Positions 33,365-42,087 are shown, counted from the first letter of the stretch. The stretch: 64,000 nt of DNA from GCA-020343675 sp964462945 (GCA_964462945.1 CAYWZW010000007.1:1-64000), one strand, 5' to 3'. The notes: a model not told the origin generated them from the letters alone. Numbers and translations are program-made.

Positions 33365-34687
33365 ATGACGGACAACGAGCTCATGATCTTAGGAAAATAT
33401 TCTTTCGGCATTGGCGACCGGTTCTGTCACCAGGGTAAGGCCCAGCTTTCCGCCCTGATGAAGGCCAAAGAGCATGGTCTGGACATTACACCGGTCTGGA
33501 ACAAGTCGCACAGGGAACATACAATCATAGGGACAAAGCCTGCGGATACGCGTAAAGAGGCCGATGAGGCGGTGAGGGCCTGCGGCTGGGAGGGACCCTA
33601 TTTCGTGGATGCCGACCATATCGGCTTGGGCAATGTCGATGCCTTCATCGAGTCCAGCGACTTTTTCACGCTGGACGTTGCCGATTTCATAACTAAGCCG
33701 GCGGACGAAGCGGCTGTCGATGCCTTCGTTCGTAAGCACAGGAAATACGTCGGCTCGCTCGCCATCGACGGCGTAGGGGCGGCCCTGTGTGGCCGCCCTG
33801 GGCAACCACACGGGGTTGCCCCTACCAACATAACCGAAGACCAGATTCGAGTCATCGCGGGCAAATTCCTGCTGGCGGTGAAAGAGGCGGGCAAAATCTA
33901 TCGTCACGTCGTAGCGGCCAGAGGCGCCGGAAACTTCATCACGGAGGTCTCGATGGACGAGACCGACCAGCCCCAGAGCCCGCTGGATTTGTTCTTTATC
34001 CTGGCCGCTATCGCTGACGAGGGAATTCCCGCCCAGACCATCGCGCCGAAGTTCAGCGGCCGGTTCAACAAAGGCGTGGATTATGTAGGCGACGTCGCTG
34101 GCTTTGCAAAAGAGTTTGAAGAGGACCTGGCGGTCGTCGCGTTTGCCGTCAGGCAGTTCGGCCTGCCGGAAAGCCTCAAGCTGAGCGTGCACTCCGGCAG
34201 CGACAAATTCTCGATCTATGCGCCGATGGGTCAGGCCCTGAAGAAATTCGACGCCGGGCTGCACGTTAAGACGGCGGGCACCACCTGGCTGGAAGAGCTA
34301 ATCGGCCTGGCTATGGCCGGTGGGGATGGATTAGCGATTGCCAAAGAAGTTTATGCCAAAGCGCTGCCGCGATTCGGTGAGCTGTGCGGTCCATACGCCA
34401 CGGTTATTGACATCAATCCGGCTAGGCTGCCCAGCACTCGTGAGGTTGACAAATGGGACGGCCAGCGTTTCGCTTCAGCGCTGCGGCACGACCCATCGTG
34501 CCGGCACTACAATCCCGACTTTCGCCAGCTTCTGCACGTCGCCTACAAGATCGCCGCTGAGATGGGAACACGTTTCCTGGACGCACTGGACAAACATAGC
34601 GACGTCATCGCGCGGAACGTCGCCGTGAATATCTACGAACGGCACATTCGAAGAGTTTTTACGGAATCCCGTCGAGCCAGCGATTAG
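33365..34687 (+). CDS. uxaE: Tagaturonate epimerase (UxaE family)
   Basis: Cytoplasmic enzyme that interconverts tagaturonate and fructuronate, linking galacturonate to the glucuronate branch of hexuronate catabolism; described in Thermotoga. The family opening (LGKYSFGIGDRFCHQGKAQL, about 9-28), WNKSHREHTIIGT, FVDADHIGLGNVD, and late blocks FSGRFNKGVDYVGD, SVHSGSDKFSIY and LHVKTAGTTWLEELIGLA support it. Residues about 137-154 (VGAALCGRPGQPHGVAPT) are encoded by a palindromic element inserted in frame. The gene starts 4 bases after GH28, ending the symporter-hydrolase-GH28-uxaE run. Its 3' end overlaps the convergent GLUG gene by 29 bases. No uxaC, uxuA or uxaB gene is in view. Confidence 0.85.
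   Translation: MTDNELMILGKYSFGIGDRFCHQGKAQLSALMKAKEHGLDITPVWNKSHREHTIIGTKPADTRKEADEAVRACGWEGPYFVDADHIGLGNVDAFIESSDFFTLDVADFITKPADEAAVDAFVRKHRKYVGSLAIDGVGAALCGRPGQPHGVAPTNITEDQIRVIAGKFLLAVKEAGKIYRHVVAARGAGNFITEVSMDETDQPQSPLDLFFILAAIADEGIPAQTIAPKFSGRFNKGVDYVGDVAGFAKEFEEDLAVVAFAVRQFGLPESLKLSVHSGSDKFSIYAPMGQALKKFDAGLHVKTAGTTWLEELIGLAMAGGDGLAIAKEVYAKALPRFGELCGPYATVIDINPARLPSTREVDKWDGQRFASALRHDPSCRHYNPDFRQLLHVAYKIAAEMGTRFLDALDKHSDVIARNVAVNIYERHIRRVFTESRRASD
33773..33825. repeat. BIME-like palindromic element inserted in frame in uxaE
   Basis: A 53-base unit bounded by GTAGGGGC and GCCCCTAC. Inside are two hairpins: GGGCGGCC (33777-33784) with GGCCGCCC (33791-33798), and GGGCAACC (33800-33807) with GGTTGCCC (33814-33821). 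The layout GTAG-palindrome...palindrome-CTAC is that of two REP sequences in inverse orientation. No stop is introduced in the host gene. Confidence 0.85.
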
Positions 34688-35930
34688 AGAATATCTCGAG
34701 GTCGATAAAATCAACGACGCCGGAGTGATTGACGTCCGTGCCCTCGCAGAAAGAATTCGACACATTACAGCTCTGGAGGTGCCAGTGTGCCGCGAAAAAG
34801 GCAAAATCGATCAGATCGACGCCGTCCGGGCACTGAAAATCAGCCGAAGGAATCTGCCAGAGAAGCACAGGATAGTTCGTTCCCGCACAGATCGTCCAAG
34901 TGTTCCAGAAATCCCAGCCCGCCTCGATAAAGGTGCTGATGGCCTGCATTTCGGCGGTCGTCTTGCCCGTCCCGCCGGCGCTGGTTGACTGGCCGCTGGC
35001 CTGGGTGTCCCAGAAGCAGAACGTGGCGTCTCCCAGGACCCTGATGTAGCCCGTGAAGCCGCCGGCGTACAGGTTGCCGGAGACGCGGCCTGCTGAGTAA
35101 CACTTATAGGCTCTGCCTCGCTCGATCTGGCCGATCAGCCCGCCTGCGTACGTGCCGCCGTTGACGGGGCCGGTTGCATAGCAGTCGCTGACCACGCTGG
35201 TTTCATGGCCTGTCATACCCGCCAGGCCGCCCACGCTTGTATTTCCTGATGCGCTGGCTTTCGAAAACGACATGTTCACGGTGCTGTCGGCGATGAATCC
35301 GACCAGTCCGCCGACGTACCAGTCCCCGGAGGCCCTGCCGGTCGAGTAGCAGTTGAAGATTCTGCCGGTGCTCCAGCCCACGAGTCCGCCGATGTAGTCG
35401 TCGCCTGAAACGTCCGCCTCCCTGGCGTAGCAGCGGGTGATCGTGCCCGAGTCCAGATAGCCGGCCAGCGAGCCGACGCTGCTGCCCTGTGAGAAAATGT
35501 TTGGTTTGATCAACCCCAACTTTTTGATTTGCCCCGATACGCACCCGAAGAGTCCTGTGTACCATGGCCGCGTGGAATTCAGGGTGAAGCTGGAAATAGT
35601 GTGGTCATTGCCGTCAAAGACGCCGCTGAACGACTGCGTTATTTCGGTTCCGATGATATGATATGCATCCGGCGGGTTCCCGCTCAGGTCGATATCCGCA
35701 ACAAGTTTGAAGTGCTTGTTCCAGTCGCCGGGCGTGGCCCCGATGCTGTTCATCTGCTCAGGCGTGCGAATCAGATAAGGATCATTCACCGTCCCCGTGC
35801 CCCCATCGTACTGGGCTTGTGCAGGTCCAGTGAAAAGGCACAGGACAACCGATACGAGAAACGACCTCGCCAGCCTATCGTGCCGTTTGCAGAGACCCAA
35901 AGAGCCGTGAGTACGGCCAAAACTGTGCAT
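34659..35930 (-). CDS. Secreted GLUG-repeat protein with a dockerin-like C-terminus
   Basis: About 423 residues from the ATG at 35930, which is preceded by AAGGAGG. A signal peptide (SFLVSVVLCLFTGPAQAQ) is followed by GGTGTVNDPYLIRTPEQMN, the standard start of planctomycete GLUG proteins. At least seven GLUG-type beta repeats follow (YVGGLVGFIADSTVNMSFSK, SVGGLAGMTG, TYAGGLIGQIERG). The last ~60 residues contain two dockerin-like calcium loops (PDGVDLIDFAFFAAHW and DVNHSGVVDFIDLEIFSNRW), suggesting docking to a larger extracellular assembly or the cell surface. Adhesion to a polysaccharide or cell-surface display is likely; no catalytic site is evident. It converges with uxaE and overlaps its 3' end by 29 bases. 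Confidence 0.8.
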   Translation of the reverse strand: MHSFGRTHGSLGLCKRHDRLARSFLVSVVLCLFTGPAQAQYDGGTGTVNDPYLIRTPEQMNSIGATPGDWNKHFKLVADIDLSGNPPDAYHIIGTEITQSFSGVFDGNDHTISSFTLNSTRPWYTGLFGCVSGQIKKLGLIKPNIFSQGSSVGSLAGYLDSGTITRCYAREADVSGDDYIGGLVGWSTGRIFNCYSTGRASGDWYVGGLVGFIADSTVNMSFSKASASGNTSVGGLAGMTGHETSVVSDCYATGPVNGGTYAGGLIGQIERGRAYKCYSAGRVSGNLYAGGFTGYIRVLGDATFCFWDTQASGQSTSAGGTGKTTAEMQAISTFIEAGWDFWNTWTICAGTNYPVLLWQIPSADFQCPDGVDLIDFAFFAAHWHLQSCNVSNSFCEGTDVNHSGVVDFIDLEIFSNRWLDGIP

Positions 35931-36053
35931 ATCTGCCCTCCTTCGGACAAACAACTCGACAACTTATCCTATTTAAGAAGCAGTATATCACTTCTCAGTG
36001 CTGGCGTCAAGCACGTTTTAGGACCAAGTCATTCAGCGCTGGCAGTCGGCGGC

Positions 36054-36731
36054 TTATTCGAGCGGCTCGATATAGACGTTGCGGTACTCGATCGGCGTGC
36101 CTTCGCTCTGGAGGCAGATCTTGCCGGAGCGTTCCGAGCATTTGGTTGCCACATTCTGCAGGACCCCGTTCACGAAGACCACGATCCAGTCGTCCTTGCA
36201 GATGATATCGTATGCGTTCCACTCGCCGGGCGGCTTCTCGCTGCTGTCTTTGAGCTTGATGGTCCTGCGCCCCTTGACGCGCTCGTTGGCTTTGGCGTGC
36301 TCGGCGGTTTCAAGGCCGCCGATGACCCAGAAATCGCCGGCGTTGCCTGAGTGCAACTGACATTCGAGGCTCTTCGGCCAGACCACATCCGGCTCGCTCA
36401 TGTGCACGAGGACGCCGTTGTTGCCGCCGTCTCCAGGCCAGCGCCACTCGACGTGAAAGAGATAATCGGCATAGTCTTTCTCGGTCCGCATGTATCCGGC
36501 GGGCTTGCCCTCACAGCGAAGCAGACCATTGCCGACCGACCAGGTTTTTGTGACGTCGTGGCCCGGTTCGCGGGTGTACAGCTTCCAGCCGGCAAAATCC
36601 TTGCCGTTCCACAGCATCGTTTTGGCTTTTGGCACGATCGGCTTATTTTGCCCTTCGGCAGCACCGGTTGTCGCGGCCAACAAGACCGCTGTTACGACCA
36701 GCGCCGCTATGGCCACCAGGTATCGCTTCAT
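36054..36731 (-). CDS. DUF1080 family protein, putative 3-keto-disaccharide hydrolase
   Basis: A 225-residue exported protein: signal peptide about 1-24 (VAIAALVVTAVLLAATTGAA), then the DUF1080 concanavalin-like fold with LWNGKDFAGWKLYTR (about 40-55), GLLRCEGKPAGYMRTEKDYA, DYLFHVEWRWPGDGGNNGVL, ECQLHSGNAGDFWVIGG and EGTPIEYRNVYIEPLE at the end. Some members hydrolyse 3-keto-glycosides produced by Gfo/Idh/MocA-type oxidoreductases. Four such oxidoreductase genes lie directly upstream in the same direction, with 36 bases to the nearest, which supports that reading. AAAGGAG precedes the ATG. Activity is inferred from family and neighbourhood. Confidence 0.87.
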   Translation of the reverse strand: MKRYLVAIAALVVTAVLLAATTGAAEGQNKPIVPKAKTMLWNGKDFAGWKLYTREPGHDVTKTWSVGNGLLRCEGKPAGYMRTEKDYADYLFHVEWRWPGDGGNNGVLVHMSEPDVVWPKSLECQLHSGNAGDFWVIGGLETAEHAKANERVKGRRTIKLKDSSEKPPGEWNAYDIICKDDWIVVFVNGVLQNVATKCSERSGKICLQSEGTPIEYRNVYIEPLE

Positions 36732-36767
36732 CGGATTCTCCTTTCGTTTTTGCAGGCTGCTTTGGTC

Positions 36768-38069
36768 TCAAATCAGCGGTGTCTGGCCCGGCATGGCCAC
36801 CGGCCTGGCCGGCACATCGCCGAACTCGTACTTCGGCGGGCTAAGGTCCAGCTTCGAGGCGTTCATCGCCCAATCCCACTTCATGGCCCGGCCGGTATAA
36901 GCGCTCATCCGGCCCATAATCGAGGTCATCGTGCTTTCCGCGATGCGTTTGCCCTCGTTGAGCCGCTTGCCTTCACGAATGGCCGCGATCTGGTCGGCGT
37001 GCTGGCGGATTTCGGGATTCCAGGCGGGTCCATCGTACTTGAAGGGTTTGTCGCCCTCGATGACGGCGTTGGCAAAGTCGAGGTACGCCCGTCCCTTTGT
37101 CCCGACAATCCACTGGTCGCACCTGTCGGAGGCGCGGTCGATCTGCGCGCCCATGTACTCGACGCGCACCCCGTTGGGGTACTCGTACTCAACCGCGAAA
37201 TGGTCGTACGCGTCGCCGAATTCCGGTTGGGTGCGCACCTGCCGGCCGCCCATTCCCATGCACTGAACCGGATGGCTTCCCATCGCCCAGTCCATGATGT
37301 CCAGATTATGCACGTGCATCTCGGTGATGAAATCCCCGCTGAGCCAGGTCATAAACAGCCACCGCCGCAACTGCCACTCCATATCCGTCCAGCCGGCCTG
37401 GCGCTGCCTCGGCCCCCAGGTGGTCATCCCGTCGCCGATTCGGACGCACTGGCCGCCCACGATCTGGCCGATGTCCCCGTTGTGGATTCTCTCTATTCCC
37501 GCCATCAGGTGGGCGATGCGGCGCATCTGCGTGCCGGCAAGGATTGTCAGGCTCTTGCTATCCGCCAGGGCCGACGATTCGATCACCGAACGAACGCCGA
37601 CGGGATCAACGGCCACGGGCTTTTCCATGAAAACGTGCTTGCCGGCCTCAACGGCGGCTTTGAGGTGCATGGGCCGAAAGTGCGGCGCCGTGGTCAGGAT
37701 GACCAGGTCCACCTCGGGCAGGGACAGAACCTTCTTGTGAGCGTCCCACCCGACAAAACACGTCTCGTCGGTCACCTTGACTTTGTTGGCCACGCTTTTG
37801 CTGAGTCGTTCCCGCGAGGAATCGAGGCGGTCTTTGAACAGGTCGCCCATGGCGACAAGCTCGACGTTCTCGGCGGCGTTCAGGCAGTTGCCCGTATCAT
37901 GCGTCCCCCTTCCACCGCAGCCGATCAGGCCGACGCGGATTTTGTCGGAACCGGCAGCGTACATTCGGCTTGTTCCGGCCGCCCAGGCCGCCGCTCCCAA
38001 TGCTGCGGAGGTCTTGATGAAGTCTCTGCGCGACAGTTCCGAGGTTTCTGTTCTGGCTCTATTTTTCAT
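36768..38069 (-). CDS. Tat-exported Gfo/Idh/MocA oxidoreductase, copy 1
   Basis: A 433-residue NAD(P)-binding protein with a twin-arginine leader (SRRDFIKTSAALGAAAWAAG). Rossmann motif IRVGLIGCGGRGTHD at about 44-58; the family EKP motif occurs in HVFMEKPVAVDPVGVR at about 150-165. The C-terminus ends MGRMSAYTGRAMKWDWAMN and DVPARPVAMPGQTPLI, nearly the same in all four copies. Export with a tightly bound cofactor is known for GH109-type glycosidases and for glucose-fructose oxidoreductase, so this may be a periplasmic glycoside dehydrogenase or NAD-dependent glycosidase. AAAGGAT precedes the ATG. It lies 36 bases upstream of the DUF1080 gene. Confidence 0.87.
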   Translation of the reverse strand: MKNRARTETSELSRRDFIKTSAALGAAAWAAGTSRMYAAGSDKIRVGLIGCGGRGTHDTGNCLNAAENVELVAMGDLFKDRLDSSRERLSKSVANKVKVTDETCFVGWDAHKKVLSLPEVDLVILTTAPHFRPMHLKAAVEAGKHVFMEKPVAVDPVGVRSVIESSALADSKSLTILAGTQMRRIAHLMAGIERIHNGDIGQIVGGQCVRIGDGMTTWGPRQRQAGWTDMEWQLRRWLFMTWLSGDFITEMHVHNLDIMDWAMGSHPVQCMGMGGRQVRTQPEFGDAYDHFAVEYEYPNGVRVEYMGAQIDRASDRCDQWIVGTKGRAYLDFANAVIEGDKPFKYDGPAWNPEIRQHADQIAAIREGKRLNEGKRIAESTMTSIMGRMSAYTGRAMKWDWAMNASKLDLSPPKYEFGDVPARPVAMPGQTPLI

Positions 38070-38108
38070 ACGTTATCCTTTCAACAAACGGTTTTTGACC
38101 GAGGTTCG

Positions 38109-39413
38109 TTAAACAAGCGGCGTCTGACCCGGAACCGCAACCGGCCTGGCCGGCAGATCGCCGAACTCATACGTTGGCGGGCTAAGATCCAGTTTTGAGG
38201 CGTTCATCGCCCAGTCCCATTTCAGCGCCCGGCCGGTATAGGCGCTCATCCGCCCCATGATGCACGTCATCGTGCTTTCAGCGACGCGCTTGCCCTCGTT
38301 CAGACGCTCGCCTCCACGAATCGCCGCGATCTGGTCGGCATGTTGCTTTATCACCGGGCTGGGGCTGGGCCCATCATATTTGAACGGCTTGTCCCCTTCG
38401 ATGACGAAGTTGCCGGAGTCCATGTACACGCGGCCCTTCGTTCCGACCACCTGCGCATCCTGCCGGGTGGTCACTTTGTCCATCTGGGCGCCCATGTACT
38501 CAATCCGCACCCCATCGGGATACTCGTACTCGACGGCAAAATGGTCATAAGCATCGCCGTACTCGGGACCGATTCGCACCTGCCGGCCGCCCAGACCCAC
38601 GCATTGCACCGGGTGTGCATCCATCGCCCAGTTCATCTTGTCCAGGTTATGAATGTGCATCTCAACGATGAAGTCGCCGCTGAGCCAGGTCAGGAACAGC
38701 CAGCGGCGAAGCTGCCATTCCATATCAGACCATCCCGGCTGCCGGTCCTTGGTTTCCTGCGACCACGTGAGCATTCCATCTCCGATTCTCACACACTGGC
38801 CGCCGACGATTCGGCCGATGTCCCCGTTACGAATTCTTTTCATTCCCTCAATCAAGTGGGCCAGCCGGCGGCTCTGCGTGCCGGCCACTATCGTCAGTTT
38901 CTTCTGCTCGGCCATCTGTGACGACTCAATCACCGAGCGGACCCCTACCGGGTCCACGGCGGCTGGCTTTTCCATGAACACGTGCTTGCCCGCCTCCACG
39001 GCGGCGCGCAAATGCGCCGGGCGAAAGTGGGGCGGCTCGGTCAGGATCACCAAATCCACATCGCAGCCCAGGACCTTCTTATGAGCGTCCCAGCCGGCAA
39101 AACATGTTTCGCCGGTAACCTTTACCTTTTGGCCCAGCTTCTCTGTGAGCTGCTTGCGGCATCTATCCAGGCGGTCCTTGAAAACGTCCCCCATGGCCGC
39201 AAGCTCCACATTCTCTGCCGCGTTCAGGCAGTTGGTCGCATCGTATGTGCCTCGCCCGCCGCAGCCGATCAGACCGACGCGGATCTTGTCCGACCCGGCG
39301 GCGAATATCCGGCTCGTGCCCGACGCCCACGCCGCCGCTCCCAATGCCGCCGATGTCTTGACGAAGTCTCTCCGCGACAACTCCGGAGTTTCCTGACTTG
39401 CTTTCATCTTCAT
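38109..39413 (-). CDS. Tat-exported Gfo/Idh/MocA oxidoreductase, copy 2
   Basis: A 434-residue paralogue, the closest relative of copy 1: Tat leader SRRDFVKTSAALGAAAWASG, Rossmann IRVGLIGCGGRGTYD, EKP block HVFMEKPAAVDPVGVR, shared QRRLAHLIEGMKRIRNG-like segment and the common C-terminus (MGRMSAYTGRALKWDWAMN, DLPARPVAVPGQTPLV). Compared with copy 1 it carries a two-residue longer loop around SQETKDRQPGWSDMEW. AAAGGG precedes the ATG. The 39-base spacer to copy 1 resembles the spacer between copies 2 and 3, as expected from tandem duplication of a gene plus its leader. Substrate unknown; copies probably differ in sugar preference. Confidence 0.87.
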   Translation of the reverse strand: MKMKASQETPELSRRDFVKTSAALGAAAWASGTSRIFAAGSDKIRVGLIGCGGRGTYDATNCLNAAENVELAAMGDVFKDRLDRCRKQLTEKLGQKVKVTGETCFAGWDAHKKVLGCDVDLVILTEPPHFRPAHLRAAVEAGKHVFMEKPAAVDPVGVRSVIESSQMAEQKKLTIVAGTQSRRLAHLIEGMKRIRNGDIGRIVGGQCVRIGDGMLTWSQETKDRQPGWSDMEWQLRRWLFLTWLSGDFIVEMHIHNLDKMNWAMDAHPVQCVGLGGRQVRIGPEYGDAYDHFAVEYEYPDGVRIEYMGAQMDKVTTRQDAQVVGTKGRVYMDSGNFVIEGDKPFKYDGPSPSPVIKQHADQIAAIRGGERLNEGKRVAESTMTCIMGRMSAYTGRALKWDWAMNASKLDLSPPTYEFGDLPARPVAVPGQTPLV

Positions 39414-39452
39414 GAGTCACCCTTTCAGCTAATGTTTATTGACCGAAATTTG

Positions 39453-40766
39453 TTAGATAAGCGTTGTTTTACCCGGAACGGGGACCGGCGCGGCAGGCAA
39501 ATCGCCAAGCTCGTATTTTGGGGGGCTAAGGTCCAGCTTCGAGGCGTTCATCGCCCAATCCCACTTCAGGGCCCGGCCGGTATAAGCGCTCATCCGGCCT
39601 ATAATCGCCGCCATCGTGCTTTCGGCTACCTGCACGCCTTCATTCACGGCGGCGCCCCCGCGGATGCTCCTGATCAGATCCACGTGCTCCTGCACGTAGG
39701 GATTTGGCGAGGCCGGACCCTCGTAGGCATTCTCTCCCTTGATGAAACCGGTCGCCCCGTCAATGTAAGCGAATCCCTTTGTACCGACGATCCGCTCGCT
39801 GACGCGGTCGGAGCAGCCGGGGATCTGCCGGCATAAGCTCAGGACGCGCACGCCGCCGGGATACTCGAACTCAATTGCAAAATGGTCCCAGATGTTTCCG
39901 CCCTCGCGGACGGCCCGGCCGCCCAGGCCCATGCACTGGACTGGATGTCCCCCAAGAGCCCAGTTCATAATGTCAATGTTGTGAACGTGCTGCTCGACGA
40001 TATGGTCGCCGCAGAGCCAGCAGAAGTAATACCAATGCCGGCACTGCCATTCCATGTCATTCATCTCGGCGGGTTTCTCGGATCGCAGCGATCCGCCCGC
40101 GCCGTTCCAGTAGCACTGAGCGCCAACAATCTCACCAATCGCCCCATCGTGAATCCGCTTCATAATCTCCACGTAATGCAATTGGTGTCGCCGCTGTGTT
40201 CCGGCGACGACCGACAGCTTCTTTTCTTCGGCCAGTTTCGCCGCCGCGATGATCTTTCGTACGCCGGCGGGGTCCACTGCCACGGGCTTCTCCATAAAGA
40301 CGTGCTTGCCGACCCTGACTGCCGCTTCAAAATGCCCGGGCCGAAAGTGCGGGGGCGTGGCCAGGATGACCATATCGACGCCGCTGGCCAGCAGCTTCTG
40401 ATACGCGTCGAAACCGACGAACCGGCGCTGCTCAGGCACGTCCATTTGATCCGGCAGGCCATCGAAATCCACGCGGTCGTATCGACCTTTCGCGCCTTTG
40501 CTGAGCATGGTGTAACAGACGTCGAGCTGGTCCCGGAACAGATCCGCCATTGCCCAGAGCCTCACCGACTTGTCAACGCCCATCAGCGCCTGGGTGGCGG
40601 CCCCGGTGCCGCGGCCGCCGCAGCCGATCAAACCGACTTTCAGCACATCCGACCCCGCCGCGTATAGCCCGCTGCTCAAACCCGGTGCGACGGCGGCTAA
40701 TGAAGCTGCTGCCGCCCCCTGAACAAACACTCTGCGTGAAAGATTTCGTCTTTGCTGCTTCTGCAT
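39453..40766 (-). CDS. Tat-exported Gfo/Idh/MocA oxidoreductase, copy 3
   Basis: About 437 residues from the ATG at 40766 (AAAGG upstream); an in-frame extension to 40835 is unlikely. Leader SRRVFVQGAAAASLAAVAPG, Rossmann LKVGLIGCGGRGTGAA, EKP block HVFMEKPVAVDPAGVR. It is more divergent than copies 1 and 2, with an extra stretch around GAKGRYDRVDFDGLP and an MNDMEWQCRHWYYFCWL segment replacing QLRRWLFMTWL, features shared with copy 4 (QCRSWPWFTWA). This splits the quartet into two pairs. The C-terminal block is again MGRMSAYTGRALKWDWAMN. Presumably periplasmic with bound nicotinamide cofactor. Confidence 0.86.
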   Translation of the reverse strand: MQKQQRRNLSRRVFVQGAAAASLAAVAPGLSSGLYAAGSDVLKVGLIGCGGRGTGAATQALMGVDKSVRLWAMADLFRDQLDVCYTMLSKGAKGRYDRVDFDGLPDQMDVPEQRRFVGFDAYQKLLASGVDMVILATPPHFRPGHFEAAVRVGKHVFMEKPVAVDPAGVRKIIAAAKLAEEKKLSVVAGTQRRHQLHYVEIMKRIHDGAIGEIVGAQCYWNGAGGSLRSEKPAEMNDMEWQCRHWYYFCWLCGDHIVEQHVHNIDIMNWALGGHPVQCMGLGGRAVREGGNIWDHFAIEFEYPGGVRVLSLCRQIPGCSDRVSERIVGTKGFAYIDGATGFIKGENAYEGPASPNPYVQEHVDLIRSIRGGAAVNEGVQVAESTMAAIIGRMSAYTGRALKWDWAMNASKLDLSPPKYELGDLPAAPVPVPGKTTLI

Positions 40767-40803
40767 CACAAGCCTTTCTGACAAATGGTTCCTGATTGAA
40801 TTA

Positions 40804-42087
40804 TCAAGTGAGCGGCGTCTGGCCCGGAACCGCAACCGGCGCGGCCGGCAAATCGGTCCACTCGTATTTCGGCGGCGTAAGGTCCAGCTTCGAGGTGTTC
40901 ATCGCCCAGTCCCATTTCATCGCCCGCCCGGTATAAGCGCTCATGCGGCCCATGACGGCGTTCATCGTGCTCTCGGCCACGTTCTTGCCCTCGTTGATCG
41001 GAGAGCCATCGCGAATGCTCTTGATCAGATCGGCCATCTCCTGGACATAGTGGTCGGGATCGGGGCCCTCATATTTGAAGGGCTTTTCGCCGGTAATCAC
41101 GCCGAGATCAACGTCCGCCATGCCTTTGGTGCCGACCACGCGCTCGGCGATCCTATCGGTGCAGCCATTGATCTGGCGGCATAAGCTCGATACGCGAACA
41201 CCGTCCGGATACTCATACTCGACGGCAAAGTGGTCATAGATGTTGCCCAGGTTGCGTACGGCCCGGCCGCCCATACCCATGCACTGCACCGGATGCGCCT
41301 GGAGCGCCCAGTTCAGGACATCGAGGTTGTGGACATGCTGCTCGACGATGTGGTCGCCGCTGGCCCAGGTGAACCAGGGCCAGCTCCGGCACTGCCACTC
41401 CATGTCGGAGCGGCCTTCCTTCTCATACCACTGCCAGTAGCCTAACATGTCCCCGCCGTTCCAGTAGCCTTGGCCCGCGACGATTTGGCCGATTTGACCG
41501 TCATGAATCCGCCGGATAGTCTCCAGGTATTTCTTGCTGTGCCGGCGCTGCGTGCCCGCGACTACCGAGAGCCGCTTTTGCTGAGCCAGCTCCGCCGTCT
41601 GAATGACTGAACGAATGCCCTTTGGGTCCACGCCTCCCGGTTTTTCCATGAACACGTGCTTGCCGGCTTCGACGGCGGCCTGGAAGTGCTCGGCGCGCCA
41701 GTGAGGCGGCGCGGTCAGAAACACGACGTGCACGTCGGACTGCACGACGCGCTTGTGCGCATCGAACCCCACGAAACGCTTGTCCGGCGAGACCTTCACA
41801 GCGGCGGGCACGTCCTTGTTGAGCTTTTCGAGCGATTGCTTCAGACGGTCCTCGAACAAATCGCCCATCGCCGCGATCTGGACGCCCGGCGAACTCTTCA
41901 CGCAACTGACAAGGTCCCTCGTCCCCTGCCCGCCGCAGCCGATAATACCCACCCGGATTGTGTCTGAGCCTGCGGCAAAGATATTACTGGTAGCCGACGC
42001 CAGGGCCGCCGCCCCGGCGACCGCCGAGGTTCGGATGAAATCCCGACGCGTGAGCTTCTGCCTTTTCAAGTTCGTATTGCCTTTCAT
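40804..42087 (-). CDS. Tat-exported Gfo/Idh/MocA oxidoreductase, copy 4
   Basis: First gene of the leftward quartet, about 427 residues from the ATG at 42087, which has AAAGGG at good distance; a TTG 15 bases upstream overlaps that site and is rejected. Tat leader TRRDFIRTSAVAGAAALASA, Rossmann IRVGIIGCGGQGTRD, EKP block HVFMEKPGGVDPKGIRS. It shares YWNGG and VSSLCRQINGCTDRIAERVVG with copy 3 (LSLCRQIPGCSDRVSERIVG). The C-terminus ends MGRMSAYTGRAMKWDWAMN and DLPAAPVAVPGQTPLT. The promoter for the quartet plus DUF1080 should lie in the 160-base gap to plsC, but I cannot point to it with confidence. Confidence 0.86.
   Translation of the reverse strand: MKGNTNLKRQKLTRRDFIRTSAVAGAAALASATSNIFAAGSDTIRVGIIGCGGQGTRDLVSCVKSSPGVQIAAMGDLFEDRLKQSLEKLNKDVPAAVKVSPDKRFVGFDAHKRVVQSDVHVVFLTAPPHWRAEHFQAAVEAGKHVFMEKPGGVDPKGIRSVIQTAELAQQKRLSVVAGTQRRHSKKYLETIRRIHDGQIGQIVAGQGYWNGGDMLGYWQWYEKEGRSDMEWQCRSWPWFTWASGDHIVEQHVHNLDVLNWALQAHPVQCMGMGGRAVRNLGNIYDHFAVEYEYPDGVRVSSLCRQINGCTDRIAERVVGTKGMADVDLGVITGEKPFKYEGPDPDHYVQEMADLIKSIRDGSPINEGKNVAESTMNAVMGRMSAYTGRAMKWDWAMNTSKLDLTPPKYEWTDLPAAPVAVPGQTPLT

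Noticed and set aside
36351..38198. A 615-codon open frame on the plus strand
   Set aside because: It lies opposite the Gfo/Idh/MocA copy 1 gene and DUF1080, which have clear family motifs, Tat leader and ribosome sites. Its translation is rich in His/Arg/Pro without any domain; it is a high-GC shadow.
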